Origin: Bugulina stolonifera | Lineage: Eukaryota > Bryozoa > Gymnolaemata > Cheilostomatida > Bugulidae | NCBI GenBank assembly: GCA_935421135.1 | Contig: OW285191.1 | Location: 11,349,700-11,413,699 of the forward strand | Length of the DNA: 64,000 nt | Direction of reading: 5' to 3' | Part shown: in pieces, positions 25,301 through 36,536 of the stretch | How the letters are laid out: each line of letters begins with the position of its first letter | Numbering within the stretch: the stretch's first letter is position 1 | The notes under the pieces: model-generated | Database searches by the model: none | What the model saw: only the letters and a program-made list of their open reading frames with translations | What the model was told of the DNA's origin: nothing | Made by a program: the position numbers and the translations under genes

Positions 25301-28300
25301 GGAACTTAGGCCCGACGCTAGATTCATAAAGAATCCGGGATCGACTAAAGTCCGAAGATGTATACTCACAAGGAGTGTAGAAAGAGATGCTTATACGAGT
25401 ATGGGGTGAGCTTGAGCCGCTTAGGTCTAAGAAGACCTGTGGGCGGAGCTACCCGCCTGCAAGAGTAAGCCTCTAGGTTGAGTTAGGAGATGTTGCTTTA
25501 TTAGAGGGCAATCAACAACTGATTTGATACAGAAAATGTGCTGGCTTTTATACTAATAACACTTCCGGAAAAAAGTACGATAAGGTATCGGGCCGGAACT
25601 TACGCAACAACATGGCTGGTTCCGCCCGACGTCGGCCTTGCACAAAAAGTGCTTACAATAGTGCAGTATGGATAATATGTAAATATGTCCACGTTTGGAG
25701 ACATCGGCCCAAAAGTGTATACAAGCAACAGACTTGACAAATAATCAGGTGATGATTACAAACTGGGAACATGCTAGGCAAGTATAATTAGATAACAATA
25801 AGCATGTGCACCAATACAATAGCAGTAGATAATACAGCGACATAATTGGTTGATAAAAATACAATAGCAGACATAATAATAGTCATAGAAGGGGTAAAGT
25901 AAAGCATGTAGCTGCAGAGTTAGTTACTACTAGGCATAGAAGGGGTAAAGCATGTAGCTATATAGTTAGTTAAATGTGTAGCTATCCAGGCATGGAGGCT
26001 GATTCACTACAATATATAACATCAGGCATTTACTGTGTGGCACAGAGCTTCTACTGTTGCTCCTCACTTTTACAACTCCCATTTTACAACAGCACATTAT
26101 ACTATAAGCACAAGATGGAATAACTTCAAACATTTAACTTTATTACCCACAATTCCACTGGTTTTCCATGAAACAGCAAATCGAAAGTCAGACAACTCCA
26201 TTACAGTGATAGGTAAATGTTGCTGCTATTAAACAAGTTACTACAGTCTACCTTCCTTACCTGCTGTTGTACTACTTGTACTGCTGTGACAGCTTTACTT
26301 TTGTTATCATTGGCCTTCCTTAGAATCTCCAGACGAGACTTTCTCAGTTGGCCATCTTCTTCGGATATTTCACTGATCTTAGCAGAGAGCTTGGCAATCT
26401 GTAGACAGGTTATATATTGGATACATGTAATCTGTAGACAGGTTATATATTGGATAGATGTAGTCTGTAGACAGGTTATATATTGGATACATGTAATCTG
26501 TAGACAGGTTATATATTGGATAGATGTAGTCTGTAGACAGGTTATATATTGGATACATGTAATCTGTAGACAGGTTATATATTGGATAGATGTAATCTGT
26601 AGAAATGTTTAATATTGGATAGATGTAATCTGTAGACAGGTTATATATTGGATACATGTAATCTGTAGGCAGGTTATATATATGGTTATAGCAGTAGGCC
26701 TACATACAGTGTCGCCCATTAACTACATGATGTAGACAACTGGATGGTAACTATTAGTACACGTAAGCCTATTGGTAATGCATTTATTAAATATATATAG
26801 CTATAATAGAGAATACACATCTATTATTAGACATGTAGCTACATGTATATACTGGAGGCAATAAACACATCAAGTGCATAGAGTACTATTCAGAGTGACT
26901 AGGTGTTCTACATTATAGCTTCACCAGGCCTGACATTGGTAGTATATCTACTGTACTACAATGTATGTATATACAGTATTAAGACCCACCTTTGCGTCCA
27001 ACACCTCTCTCTCCTTAACAAGAACCGCATGCTGGTCCTCCAGTTCTGGTAACTCTCTCCTAATTTCCTCCTCCCTCACACTGATCTCTAGCAGAGTACT
27101 GATGACATGTTCCTTCTCCCCGACTTCTGACTTTAACTTCTCCGTCTCCTGTTCTTGTTCCACGCCTTGTCTCTACAACATAATGTATATATGATAATAT
27201 AGCTCAGGACGAACCAAGAGAAGAACCAACAGGCTCCTTATTAACATGAAGGCCTATTATACATAGGTAGTACACACCATGTTCTTAGTGATGCTAATCG
27301 TCAGGCCTCACAGGGAATACGATAACATACCTGGGTTGAAAGAGTGCTGTCAGAAGCAGTTGCTGTCTGAGCCACTGTACTGGAAGGAGATGCGTCTGCC
27401 ACAGGAGATTTAGCAGTACGCTCTGTAATAAGCAGCAACCCAAATCATAGCCTCCTCTTTGGATTATTTAGGAAATATGTTGCGCAAGGTTATAAAGGTA
27501 TAATATCTGAAGATTTGTAGTATATATACATGTATTTCCTATGTGTTGGCTTATTTCGATCTATAATATTCGAATATGTGATCAATTACATCACTTGAAA
27601 ACATAATTTTACAACAAAAGTATTTTTTCAGGCAAAACTTAACCCCAAAACTCCTACTTATTATTATAACAAGTTTACTACTTGGTTATGCAGTAGAAGC
27701 TACAGACACAGGTCTATAATCAATCACACACAACGCCAACTCATGGCTTCTACTAAATACTGTAGATCCAAATTACTAGCAGTTTAAGTTTCAGTGAATA
27801 CAGAATGATTATGTTCAAGCAAAGAATACTATAGACGTACTCTTGGTGACCTTTGTCTTCTTCAGTTTTGTAGCCTTAGGTTTCACTGCCTTCTTCCGTG
27901 AAGGTGCCGGAGATGGGGGAGGTGTCGCGCTTGCAGCCTTCACCTTTTTCTGAAGTAAACATCTACTTATACTTACTTCACGGATATTGCGCACTTAAAT
28001 ACACAATTGAACCAAGTATCTCATTGTTCAGATGCCACAAACACATGTACAGTATATATTATTTGACAAAAGAAACAAGTGTGAAAGCCAAATTGAAACT
28101 CGACTCACAGTTAACTACCTACCTTGACATATAAACAAGCTCTTAATTTTCCTGGTAGAATTGGCATGTATTACCTTTTTGGTTTTCTTGGTAGTAGAGG
28201 GTGCACTGTCCGAACCCTGAGTGCTGGTTGAATATGTCTGCTTCCTTTTCTTAGCCTTGGATACTACTGGGGAAGGATCAGGTACATCTGCTGCAGATGC

Positions 28301-31300
28301 TGCTGATGTACCTTTATTCTCATTGGAAATGACTACATGAGAAATATAATGAAACTCTTTTACACGTACCTTGTACATGTACATGCTTATACATTATTCA
28401 TTGCTGTCACGACACAACACTTTTTGATATACTAATGACTGAAATGCCAGCTGTTGTTGTTTGTACATGTCATGCATTGTACAACGCATGTTAGCAGTAC
28501 GGTACTATAAGTAGCGTATTGTGAGAACACAACTCCTCATAATGACGCGAACAATAATTTTTTTAGCACTACCATGGTTCTCCATTTTCTTAACCACTTA
28601 CTGATGCTGCCTAGTCAGCAATGGACAACTACAAACTCACATTCGAGAGTCAAAGGTGCCCAATGAGTTAAATACATCTAGTGTACAGTGTACATCTATA
28701 ACACTATACGCTGACTTGCTTGACAATTCCAAACATAACACGGATTAAGTGACTCACCTGAACTGATATAGTCCTGAGCCTCTACCTGACTCCTAGTAGA
28801 ATCCATTGTAGCGGCAAACCGTGGATCGGGAGAAGTTCTTTTCTCAGAGTCGGCAAGATCTGCTGCCGACTCGCATAGTGCTGCCTGTTAACATAATCAT
28901 TCACTAAAACAGTGCGACTCCATAGAGGTTAATCCTACTAGCCCAATGCAGTACATTATATGGAGATACATGTACAAAACCTGGGTTCTTACCTCAGTCT
29001 CTTGCTCCTCAAGTTGGGAGCCTGCCAAGAGTTGTCCCACCTCATCAAGGTCCTCGGAAGCTACACTCTCCAGTTCACAACCATCAGGCAAAGCAGAGGA
29101 AGAGTCTATTTCATAGTTCCTACCTGTACAACAGAAGCAGCATGCGATAAAAGTCAGCTACTGAAGTGGTAACGTTACTTCTGTTTTTGATCTCAGCCAG
29201 TTTGATGGTAGGAATAATAACACAAAGCCTGCATTTCACATTTGCCTTATTTCAGTAAGTGAGCTATTATACCTTTATGCCTTTGCTCCTTGACTGCATT
29301 TTGAAGCTCATACTGCAGCTGTCTGTTAGAACGGCCCGAAAGAAGAGTCTTCAAGTTTCCACGCTTTGCTGCTGGAGGCTGGAATTATAACATCGCACAT
29401 ATAATAGCCAAACTGAGTATAATATGCCATAATTACCTCTACAATGATTGTTGGTTAAGACACTGATATCCATGTCATACCTAAATGTGTATGTACTATG
29501 ATTAACTCTTACAAAGTTCAGCGCTGCATCACATTGTGCAAGGAATTGGAGGGTTTATTAAATAATATCATAAAACTATTAACAATAAACTAGTGCAGAA
29601 GACAGTGGAAAGGAAGATATGTAACACCATGAAATTTGGATGCCCAACCGACCTATTTATTCATTAGATAATAGCCAACTTCTGGTTGGTAAAAATGATA
29701 AAATGTTAAATAAATAGCCCCTTGTCAATTTCAAAATAGCTTCTTATAAGGGGCTACATGTCTTCCCTTCCAACTTATCTGCAACTACTGCAACAGAATA
29801 ACCAGTATACACTATAATTTGATATGGCATAATGATTTACCTCCCCTGCTGACATAACATTGGTTAATACTTGGTGGAGCTAAACGAAATATGGACAAAG
29901 GACAGGGTATTCATTCGCGACGCACGAACTAAACAATGTGCACATGTATGTAAAATGAATAAAATGATTCGGCATCTTCTCTATTGAAGACTTTGAACGT
30001 GTGCAAGACAATTACATATGTTGAGGAGAAAAAAAAATAGATTTATGCGTCTTTCTTACCTCATTCTGAATGAGAAACAGATAAATAAATTACGACATAT
30101 AGACAACAGGATGTCAGTTTATTGTTTACTAAAAAAGCTTGATAAACTAAAAACGGAATATTTTAGGCTAATAGTCCGAGACCTATGGAAATTTAATAGC
30201 CCAAAGTCGATGTGAATTAAATAACCAACGATTGCTCACAGTTCAAATTCTGTTGAATATACTTTGATAATGCGACTGATATACATGTATAATAAAACAA
30301 ATGAAGAATATTCAACGACAGACCTAAAATTATTCTGTCCAATCAGCTCATGCTGCAAATAGGTGAACTATAAGCCTTACCAGTTTAGGTTTCTCACTAA
30401 GTTTTGAGACAGTTGATTGGTTAGATTTGGGTTCCACTGCTTCCTGTTTAATATTGATGGTGAGATTAGATATTGTTGGAGTGTCGGATCTAGATTCTTG
30501 AGTACGGAGCCTCTTTTTAGTAGAGCCTGTACTTGATTCACTAGTAGTTCTTCTTGTACGTTCACCAGGTACATTTCTGCACTCTGTTGCTTTACTTTCG
30601 GACTTGACCTTCGTAGTATTAGATGACTTGCTGGAAGATTTACTCACAGGTTTACTGCTGCTGTCAGATGCTTTATCAGTTATAGGAGTACTACAGCCTG
30701 AGGCAGAACCATTCGAGGGAATTGACTTCTTTGGAACAGTAGGAGAGCTCTTTCCAGAGCCAGTTGATGATTTGCACTTGTCTGTGGAGTTGGGAGGACT
30801 ATTCTTTGTTTCAGACCTGGTTACAGAAGAGCTACTAGAAGGGGTGATAGTGGTAGAGGGTTTACTGGCGGAAGAACCACTATAACTATTAGACCAAAAG
30901 GACTCTGCTCGAGAGGGAAAGGGCCCAGAATAAGTAGTAGGTCTATTACTTGAGGAGTGGTTACTTTGAGCCTGAGATTCGTCTTCTGGATACGGTTGAC
31001 CGTGCAACGCCGTGGCTGTAGAAGTACTGGCACCTCCTCCCTCTTCATATTGTGAAGAGGGTTGATTATGGTAGTGGCTGTTTGACCATCTATCATTATA
31101 ATACTGCCGTTGGTTGGAGTTTTTACCATAGTCTTGGTTTCTGTTCCACCGTGTGTTTTGGTTTTGGCGTGGGTAGTGCGAGTACTGCTGGTTGTACGGG
31201 AATTGGTAGCCAAATGGTCGATTCCATGAGTTTGCAGGGTTCTGAAATTAAAAATCTGTAAAATTAGTAGATGGATATCTAATATACACGGGACTAGCAA

Positions 31301-33412
31301 AATCAATAACACTATTACTAAAAGTATATTATAAATAGATGATGAATCATCATCATCCCAAAGAAATGATATTTTAGTAAATAATCAAATGGTCAGAACA
31401 CGGAACAAGTTGAATGTCCTACGGGCAACAGCAGATCAACTCACAACGTAGAGGGTACTGCATATGGCAGAGTGCTCCCTATCTATAGCGCACAGGCTAT
31501 ACACATGTCGTTTAAAACAACGTTACGGATCTGCTGCAAGTTCAGCCTATCACTGCGTATGCGGTACCTGTGGCAAACTGCCATTGTTATTATACTCTGC
31601 GGAATTCCCAGAATGGAGATCGATATATTCCTGGGCAACATCTTGTAGCTGATTTTGATACTTCCAGTTCTTTCCTCTCATTCCTCTACGTTCACGATTG
31701 TCTCGGAAATTCCTTCTTTCTTGAAACCGATTATCTATTGAAAACAGTAAATACATGCATAAGCTTCTGCATTCAATTTGTTATCACACATGCACATGCA
31801 GTGTAGGTTTTGCACATTAATCCAAAAGCGTGCATGCAGGACTTGACCAGTTGTGTTACCAGCTTCTTGCAAATTCGATCTAAAAATTTACTTTCCCTCT
31901 TGGCTGTAATTTGAATCAGCGCTAATGTACATTGATAGCCTCATCACATACCACATGTCTTGTTGTCCTGGAAACCCGGCGGATAGACAAAGCTACTGAT
32001 AACTTACCATACTTTTTCTGTTGTTCTACGGCTCTGTCCTTATTTCTACGACCTTTTTCAGTTTCTCTTGCATCATAGTTTTTCATTCTTTCCCTAGATG
32101 TACGCAACTCACGATTAATTTATGAAAAAAGGAACATAAAAAAGCTTCCAGCACCCGGTAATTGCCAGAACAATAAACAAACACTGCTAATGAAACTTGG
32201 AAACTTTGTCATGTGGAATAAACCATTCCACGGACTTACAGTTTTGCTGCTAGTTTTTCTCGGTGAAGCTCTGTGTTAATATGATGACTGAAGTCTTCAA
32301 CTCGATTGAAGCCAGCCTGACAGCAGGCACAGTTGTGTACAATAGTGTTCCTACAGAATTAATGGTTAGGTCATATGACTAGTGTGAGATCTGATTTTCT
32401 AACATTGAAGAGCAAAAGATAAGCGAGCAGATTCCTAGATACAATCTGATAACAGATTTATCATAAGAATGTTCGAAGAACTACTTTATATAGGACCCTA
32501 TTACTCTCTACAGTATGTACTTTTCATTAAACAGCAAACAGTTTCAGAATAGAAGTGATGGAGAACCAGGTAAAATTACCAGATTTAATGCACTGTATGT
32601 AATGCAGCTTTGAAACACCCACCATCTGATAATCCGTATGATTCCTTGCTATTTCTTTGATGTAACTAATCGAGGGGATTTAGAAGTCAACTAGCTCAGC
32701 ATGATGAAATATATGATAGCTCTACTGAAGAAAATTAGCTTTGGGCAAAAGCTTTGAATATAAGCCCTCATTTGTGCAACCAGATCCAGCAATGCTGTCT
32801 GATGCAATTCACCATTAGCGATAGAGCTCACTCACTCTGTTAATAACCTAGTTATTAAATTAGTTCTGCAGCTAAACCATGCAGAACTAATTTGTATGGA
32901 CTTAGAAAGAAGCCAGTTTTAATGTTGTATACACACAGGATAGTCTCTAAAACTAAATAAGCTGTATCCTATTTAGAAGCAAATAATGCCCTCCAATCAG
33001 CATTCACCTAAACAAGCAATGATATCAGTTTTTAAACAGGAGAAAACATTAGTAAATGAAAATCTGTTACTGTAGAGCATACCTGCCAAGAGATGAGATC
33101 TTTTTATGGTGATCAATGGTGTGAATATGTTCATGATGCTTCTACAAATAGAAGATAATAGCAGTGTGAAATCTTAGGTAAACAGCATAATTTAAAATAT
33201 TATGTAGCAGGTGAGTTACAGCAAAATGCGCGTACAGCTGAGAAGTGTGATTCAATATACACTAAAATTGTGTCACACGATGCTCAATGAACATATTGCA
33301 TCTAGCCAACAGATAAAAGAATCGCAGACAAAATGTCCGCTGTACTTACCCATTTAGTGTCAAAGTATAGGTTACACACACTGCATGGATTTAATGGGAT
33401 CTCTGAGGTCAT
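10326..33412 (-). CDS. ZNF106: ZNF106-like protein (C2H2 fingers plus WD40), 26 exons
   Basis: Vertebrate ZNF106 is an RNA-binding nuclear protein with N-terminal fingers, a WD40 propeller and two C-terminal fingers; this 1250-aa product has the same order. Exons 5' to 3': 33350-33412, 33083-33141, 32240-32350, 32008-32093, 31568-31734, 30381-31241, 29841-29879, 29273-29378, 28993-29123, 28758-28884, 28175-28332, 27841-27949, 27331-27422, 26990-27172, 26261-26398, 24864-24936, 22493-22601, 15327-15510, 14132-14266, 13690-13806, 13195-13383, 12407-12472, 11934-12065, 11296-11433, 10710-10850, 10326-10364. Fingers at residues ~10-37 (CSVC) and ~47-72 (CACC); Asn/Tyr/Ser-rich 163-449; coiled coil ~704-810; WD40 ~885-1190, including GSYDCTISVRD, nearly identical to vertebrate; C-terminal fingers CNLPYGQPHQLMNH and CPWANC...HLYQAH. 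The 6.98-kb intron 15511-22492 holds a GPCR gene. The exon at 24864-24936 is the least certain, supported by phase only. Confidence 0.85.
12657..13196 (-). repeat. 36-bp minisatellite of splice donors in the ZNF106-like gene
   Basis: Exactly 15 units of 36 bp, starting at the 3' end of the exon 13195-13383. On the minus strand each unit repeats the exon end and donor (ATGCAG then GTAAGC or GTAGGC) and a second GTGAGT-like word. The unit is 12 codons and is open in the WD40 exon's frame, encoding a repeated VSSEYMDTRCMQ-like peptide; the frame closes about 17 codons past the array. The distal-most boundary (12657) has lost its donor. The array fills 540 of the 722 bp of this intron. The plus-strand frames over it are repeat artefacts. 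Confidence 0.95.
13861..13876. repeat. Poly-G tract (16 G)
   Basis: Uninterrupted G run within a ZNF106-like intron. Similar runs occur at 44279-44295 (17 G, intron of the mannosidase) and 60063-60077 (15 C, inside a SINE on the minus strand), so some may mark SINE remnants. Confidence 0.9.
15511..17480. other. Intron sequence upstream of the nested GPCR
   Basis: This part of the large ZNF106-like intron shows overlapping frames at 15767-15973 (minus), 16015-16344 (plus) and 16059-16331 (minus). None has a recognisable domain or splice-consistent neighbours. The region must contain the promoter and any untranslated exon of the nested GPCR gene, which I cannot place. Confidence 0.4.
17481..21622 (+). 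CDS. Rhodopsin-class GPCR, FMRFamide-receptor-like, nested in a ZNF106-like intron
   Basis: Seven-transmembrane receptor, 417 aa, probably for a peptide ligand. Exons: 17481-17623, 17900-18032, 18724-18914, 19637-19763, 20310-20433, 20842-20978, 21224-21622. The extracellular N-terminus has NST, NIT and NCS glycosylation sites. TM1 has GIIGN (~65); TM2 VDSLYLAANF; TM3 ends ERY (E155-R156-Y157) followed by VCHTF; TM4 ends in IPRFF; ECL2 Cys C208; TM5 is rebuilt exactly across the exon 5/6 junction; TM6 has CNLP in place of CWxP; TM7 has NSAANVLLF in place of NPxxY. The ERY-VCH and IPRFF patterns are typical of invertebrate FMRFamide/orphan peptide receptors. Exon 1 uses donor GTATGA at 17624; the stronger-looking GTAAGT at 17658 would break the frame. 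A start at 17901 is the alternative. Confidence 0.88.
22979..23352 (+). CDS. Small candidate gene or terminal exon, unrecognised
   Basis: A 98-codon open stretch, 23059-23352, begins at a good acceptor (CCATTGCAG) and ends in TAA; it has no low-complexity bias. A mini-exon 22979-22990 (ATG plus three codons, donor GTAAGA) joins in frame across a 68-bp intron, giving 101 aa, but the true 5' end may lie elsewhere. Motifs such as YHEFIDCDIINTVYYLQLI and KVFWRIERLQ look like folded protein, yet I do not recognise the family. It lies in a ZNF106-like intron, opposite strand, tail to tail with the gene at 23556-24805. Confidence 0.4.
23556..24805 (-). CDS. Unknown two-exon gene nested in a ZNF106-like intron
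   Basis: Exons 24610-24805 and 23556-23968 join in phase to give 202 aa. Exon 2 has an acceptor TTTTATAG and encodes a helical, Lys/Glu/aromatic-rich protein with stretches such as FVENQNWVPKFVTTMED, ELGKLLEQLFELCQSGDKFV and MRHEIESMLGSNYGAFW, ending at TAA. I do not recognise the family. Because the first exon's donor phase also fits the next ZNF106-like exon (22493-22601), an alternative reading is that these are alternative exons of the host gene; but the upstream host exon (24864-24936) joins 22601 directly in phase and cannot join 24610-24805 in frame, so a separate nested gene is preferred. The start ATG at 24803-24805 follows a poly-T tract and is tentative. Confidence 0.5.
25206..25745. 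repeat. GC-richer repetitive segment with a diverged direct duplication
   Basis: Bases ~25219-25287 and ~25318-25387 are about 70% identical (shared GTATACTC...AGGAGTGTAGAAAGA). The following ~350 bp is richer in G+C than its surroundings and lacks coding sequence; it may be an LTR or other transposon fragment. It sits in the ZNF106-like intron between 24937 and 26260. A second small duplication with AGAAGGGGTAAAG lies at ~25887-25960. Confidence 0.45.
26399..26690 (-). repeat. 33-bp minisatellite of splice acceptors in the ZNF106-like gene
   Basis: About 8.8 units of 33 bp abut the 5' edge of exon 26261-26398. On the minus strand each unit ends in the same acceptor (AACCTGTCTACAG followed by AT) that the exon uses; one unit (26597) is altered but keeps CTACAG. 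The unit is 11 codons and is stop-free in the frame of the downstream exon (ITCIQYITCLQ-like), so use of a distal acceptor would add multiples of 11 residues before the coiled-coil segment. Confidence 0.95.
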
Positions 33413-36132
33413 GACTAGAAAATGATATTCTGAAAAAAAGAAAATATTCAAATTAGATTGGAGAACACCAATTTTAGGCATCCAAAGGTATTATTAGTCG
33501 ATGGTAGTTTATAGTGTAGAGAATCACACAGATCCAAATCCACATTCATTGCGCATCCAACAGAAAAGTAAGATATTTCTGCTCTTAGTGCAGTCCTATT
33601 ACATTTGTATTCAAATACAAGTTTTCTAAAATATGCCAATATAATTATAGGCTTGACAAAACTTAACTATTCTACTGTTAGACAATCATACATACATGTA
33701 TGTTTCTTCTTACGCTTCTAAAAAGTGTATATTACTCTATCGACAATTTTATGCCACTAAGTTAAGCATATGGAAGCATTTTATACAAGAATTCAAGTCC
33801 GCCAAGCCACTGACATGGAGTCTCAAAAGTAAAACCAAAGCATATTAGTTTGATTTCTTTTTGTTTTGCCATGAAATGACTATAATATGAGTAGTTGGGA
33901 GACAAAGCAACTAGCTTCATATGCTCAGACAACAAACCTCTTGAGTGGGTCATGTTATTGGGCAAAACTTTTCAAATTTTCACATGTTCTATGACTGTGT
34001 CCGATATCGTATTGTGGCCACATTAATAGTTAGCATGACTGAAAGCTTACACTTGTGCAACCAGTAATTACTATCCACATAATTATTGTTAAACATTTCT
34101 ATTGTATATTCTTGTAGGCCTACATGTATCACCTGCTTATTAAGCCTATAGTACAGCACTAACAACACTATTGTATCAACTGTATAACGTTTCAAGAACT
34201 TTTTATAGTAGTTATTGTACCTTGGATCTTTTGATGTTCGAGCCCGAATGTAATTGACTATATTAATACTAAATTGTTATCTTTTCACCTACATGTAGGT
34301 CCGGAAAACCTTTTCATCGTTGTTCCAGTTGCTTGCGGGCTGCTATCAAAATAAGTTCTCGTTAATTTATATTTAATGGCCTTGTACTGCTTAGGCTAAC
34401 AGTATAGGCCTACATACAAGCCTGCTTCTAACTAGACTTGGGTCCCACGTGTATTCCTAGGGCTTCCGGGAACTGCTACTAAGACCCCATATCTCCACTT
34501 CACAATAGGTGCCACTCTTCCTAGGCCACAGGGATGCCGGTCTTAGACCCAGACTAATACTGTTAGGCTAGTGTGGAATTCTCTTCTCCATTTCTTCTGC
34601 TGATGCCAGAGTGTGACTACAGTTCACCATCCCCATCAGCCAGACCAAGTGTTAGGTTGTCCTCTATCTAGCAGAGCATTGGGCTAAACAATAAGTACAC
34701 GTAGCCAGCAATCAGCATCTGCCTGGTTGGCCTTGCTCCTTGATAGTGGTGCTCCGGTTATATGTTGTGCAGCTGCGTCCTAGCTGCCAAACCAGACAGC
34801 GATAGGCCTATATTTTTTCATGTCTGTCTACTTCACAAAACAGGCGATGGCATCCCATATGAAAGTAGGCTAAGTTAAGTCTTGTTAAGGGCTCTGGGAG
34901 TAGGGGAATCATATCATCAAGGAAATGACAAATTGAAAATATTTATATTTTATTATATCAATATTATTTATTATAATTATTATTATTGCATAATTATATA
35001 GTTAGGCCATGGACTTACATGGAGTTAATTGTCACACTAGACCACGTAGGGAGTGGGGGGGGGCGTGCCTCAAATGGGACAGTGGGGAACATGAGTTGGG
35101 ACAGCATTTCATTTATTAGTTCATTCAGGGTGTACTAAAAGACAAAGTTGTGCTGTACATATCAGTGCTACCTGTCATTTAGGGAATGCTTAAAGTATGA
35201 GCAGGATTGTTCTACAATTGACTATTGAAAGTTACATTTCAAGCACATGTAGCCTAGATGAAGATGTAGGCCTAGCCTACATGTACATGTACATGACTGT
35301 ATAGTGTATTGTATCATTGTATTGAATAACTAGACCAAACTAACTAGTGCATGCGAACTACGATGCAAAACAGAATCAAGATGAATAAGGTTTAAAATTG
35401 TGATAAATTAGAGCCATCATTATAATTATATTTTGTCATTTTAAATAATCATAACTATTTATGAATACATTTTTTATTTTGATGAGTTATGCAAAACACA
35501 CGTGAAGTTATGCATCGGTCAATCTTGCTAGCGATTCAAGTTATTTCTTAAAATAGCCTGTATTTCTAATTTGTTGTTCTTGTCTCCCATTGGCTTACAG
35601 CGACAATACACATCGTTTATTGGTTAGATAAGTACCGACATCGGCCTTGGTAATCTTCTTCTCTCAAGCTAACTGTAAATAATCCATTCTATAGAAGATG
35701 CCAACGTAGTAAGCAACTCAACTAAAGTTATACATAAACTTACACATTACCCTAGAGTAAGAGTTTAGGGCTTTGTGGCCTACTACTTTCTCAAATGTTT
35801 TCTAACTAATTGGAGCAAGATCTTCACCCTTCAGTGTTTTAGGCCCAACTTTTAAAGTTTAGTAGTTTATAATCATTCCTATGGAATGTCAACCTGTAAA
35901 CAATCCTAACTTCTAGCAGTTACTAAGAGCAATAACATAAACATTTGTTGCTGTGCTTGCTCAGACTCAACTTGGAATTTGAGACTAAACTTCAGCTTAT
36001 GCAATAGGCTAAAGTTAGTAAAAAATATAGTTAATAGTAGGTAAACAAAATTAAAAATTAAAATAGTGACTTACAAAAGATCAATTTTTTTTGTTAACCA
36101 ACTTCAGTTATAATTTCTACTTACTACTCTAA
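33413..36132. other. Divergent intergenic region, ZNF106-like / mannosidase
   Basis: The two genes start 3.1 kb apart and point away from each other. A splice acceptor (TTCTAG) two bases before the ZNF106-like ATG implies an untranslated exon upstream of 33414. The stretch 34440-34850 is richer in G+C than its surroundings, non-coding, and unassigned. Several minus-strand frames (33448-34195) have no recognisable content. Confidence 0.45.
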
Positions 36133-36428
36133 AGGTACAAGCGCACGAGAGCGTTTTTGAGCAAGCTTTTTGTGAACAAGCGTTAAACGTTATAGCCTTG
36201 ATAAACAGACAGGGCGAACAAAGAGTGAAGCAAATGATATTTCAGTGTATATTCACTCCGCGATTATTTACGTGTTCATGTTTACTAACTCTGTTTAGCT
36301 GTCAATCACCGGCAAGTGAATTGCTTTAATGCTTCTGTTGACACAGCTCGAGTGTTTTAAGAGTGCTTGCACCGGGACGATTGACGAGCGTCAAATTCGC
36401 TCGACGACGCTCTCGTGTGTTTGCACCT
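36133..36428. mobile_element. MITE with 22-bp terminal inverted repeats
   Basis: The left end (36133-36154) and the reverse complement of the right end (36407-36428) match at 19 of 22 positions and share CACGAGAGCGT. The 296-bp element has no coding capacity and is locally CpG-rich. Target duplication is not clear. Its right end is 109 bp from the mannosidase start codon, so it may contribute to that gene's 5' region. Confidence 0.75.
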
Positions 36429-36536
36429 GAATAGAACCTGGATGTTCTGTGTAGTATATTAAATAACGGATGCATTTTTATTGTAGGTGAACTATGGAAA
36501 TTTTCTAGTTTACCTACATTCACGGACTGCTACAGA

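Noticed and set aside
30604..30885. Plus-strand 93-codon frame opposite the ZNF106-like low-complexity exon
   Set aside because: Shadow of a Ser-rich coding exon on the minus strand; hydrophobic composition follows from the antisense of Ser/Thr codons.
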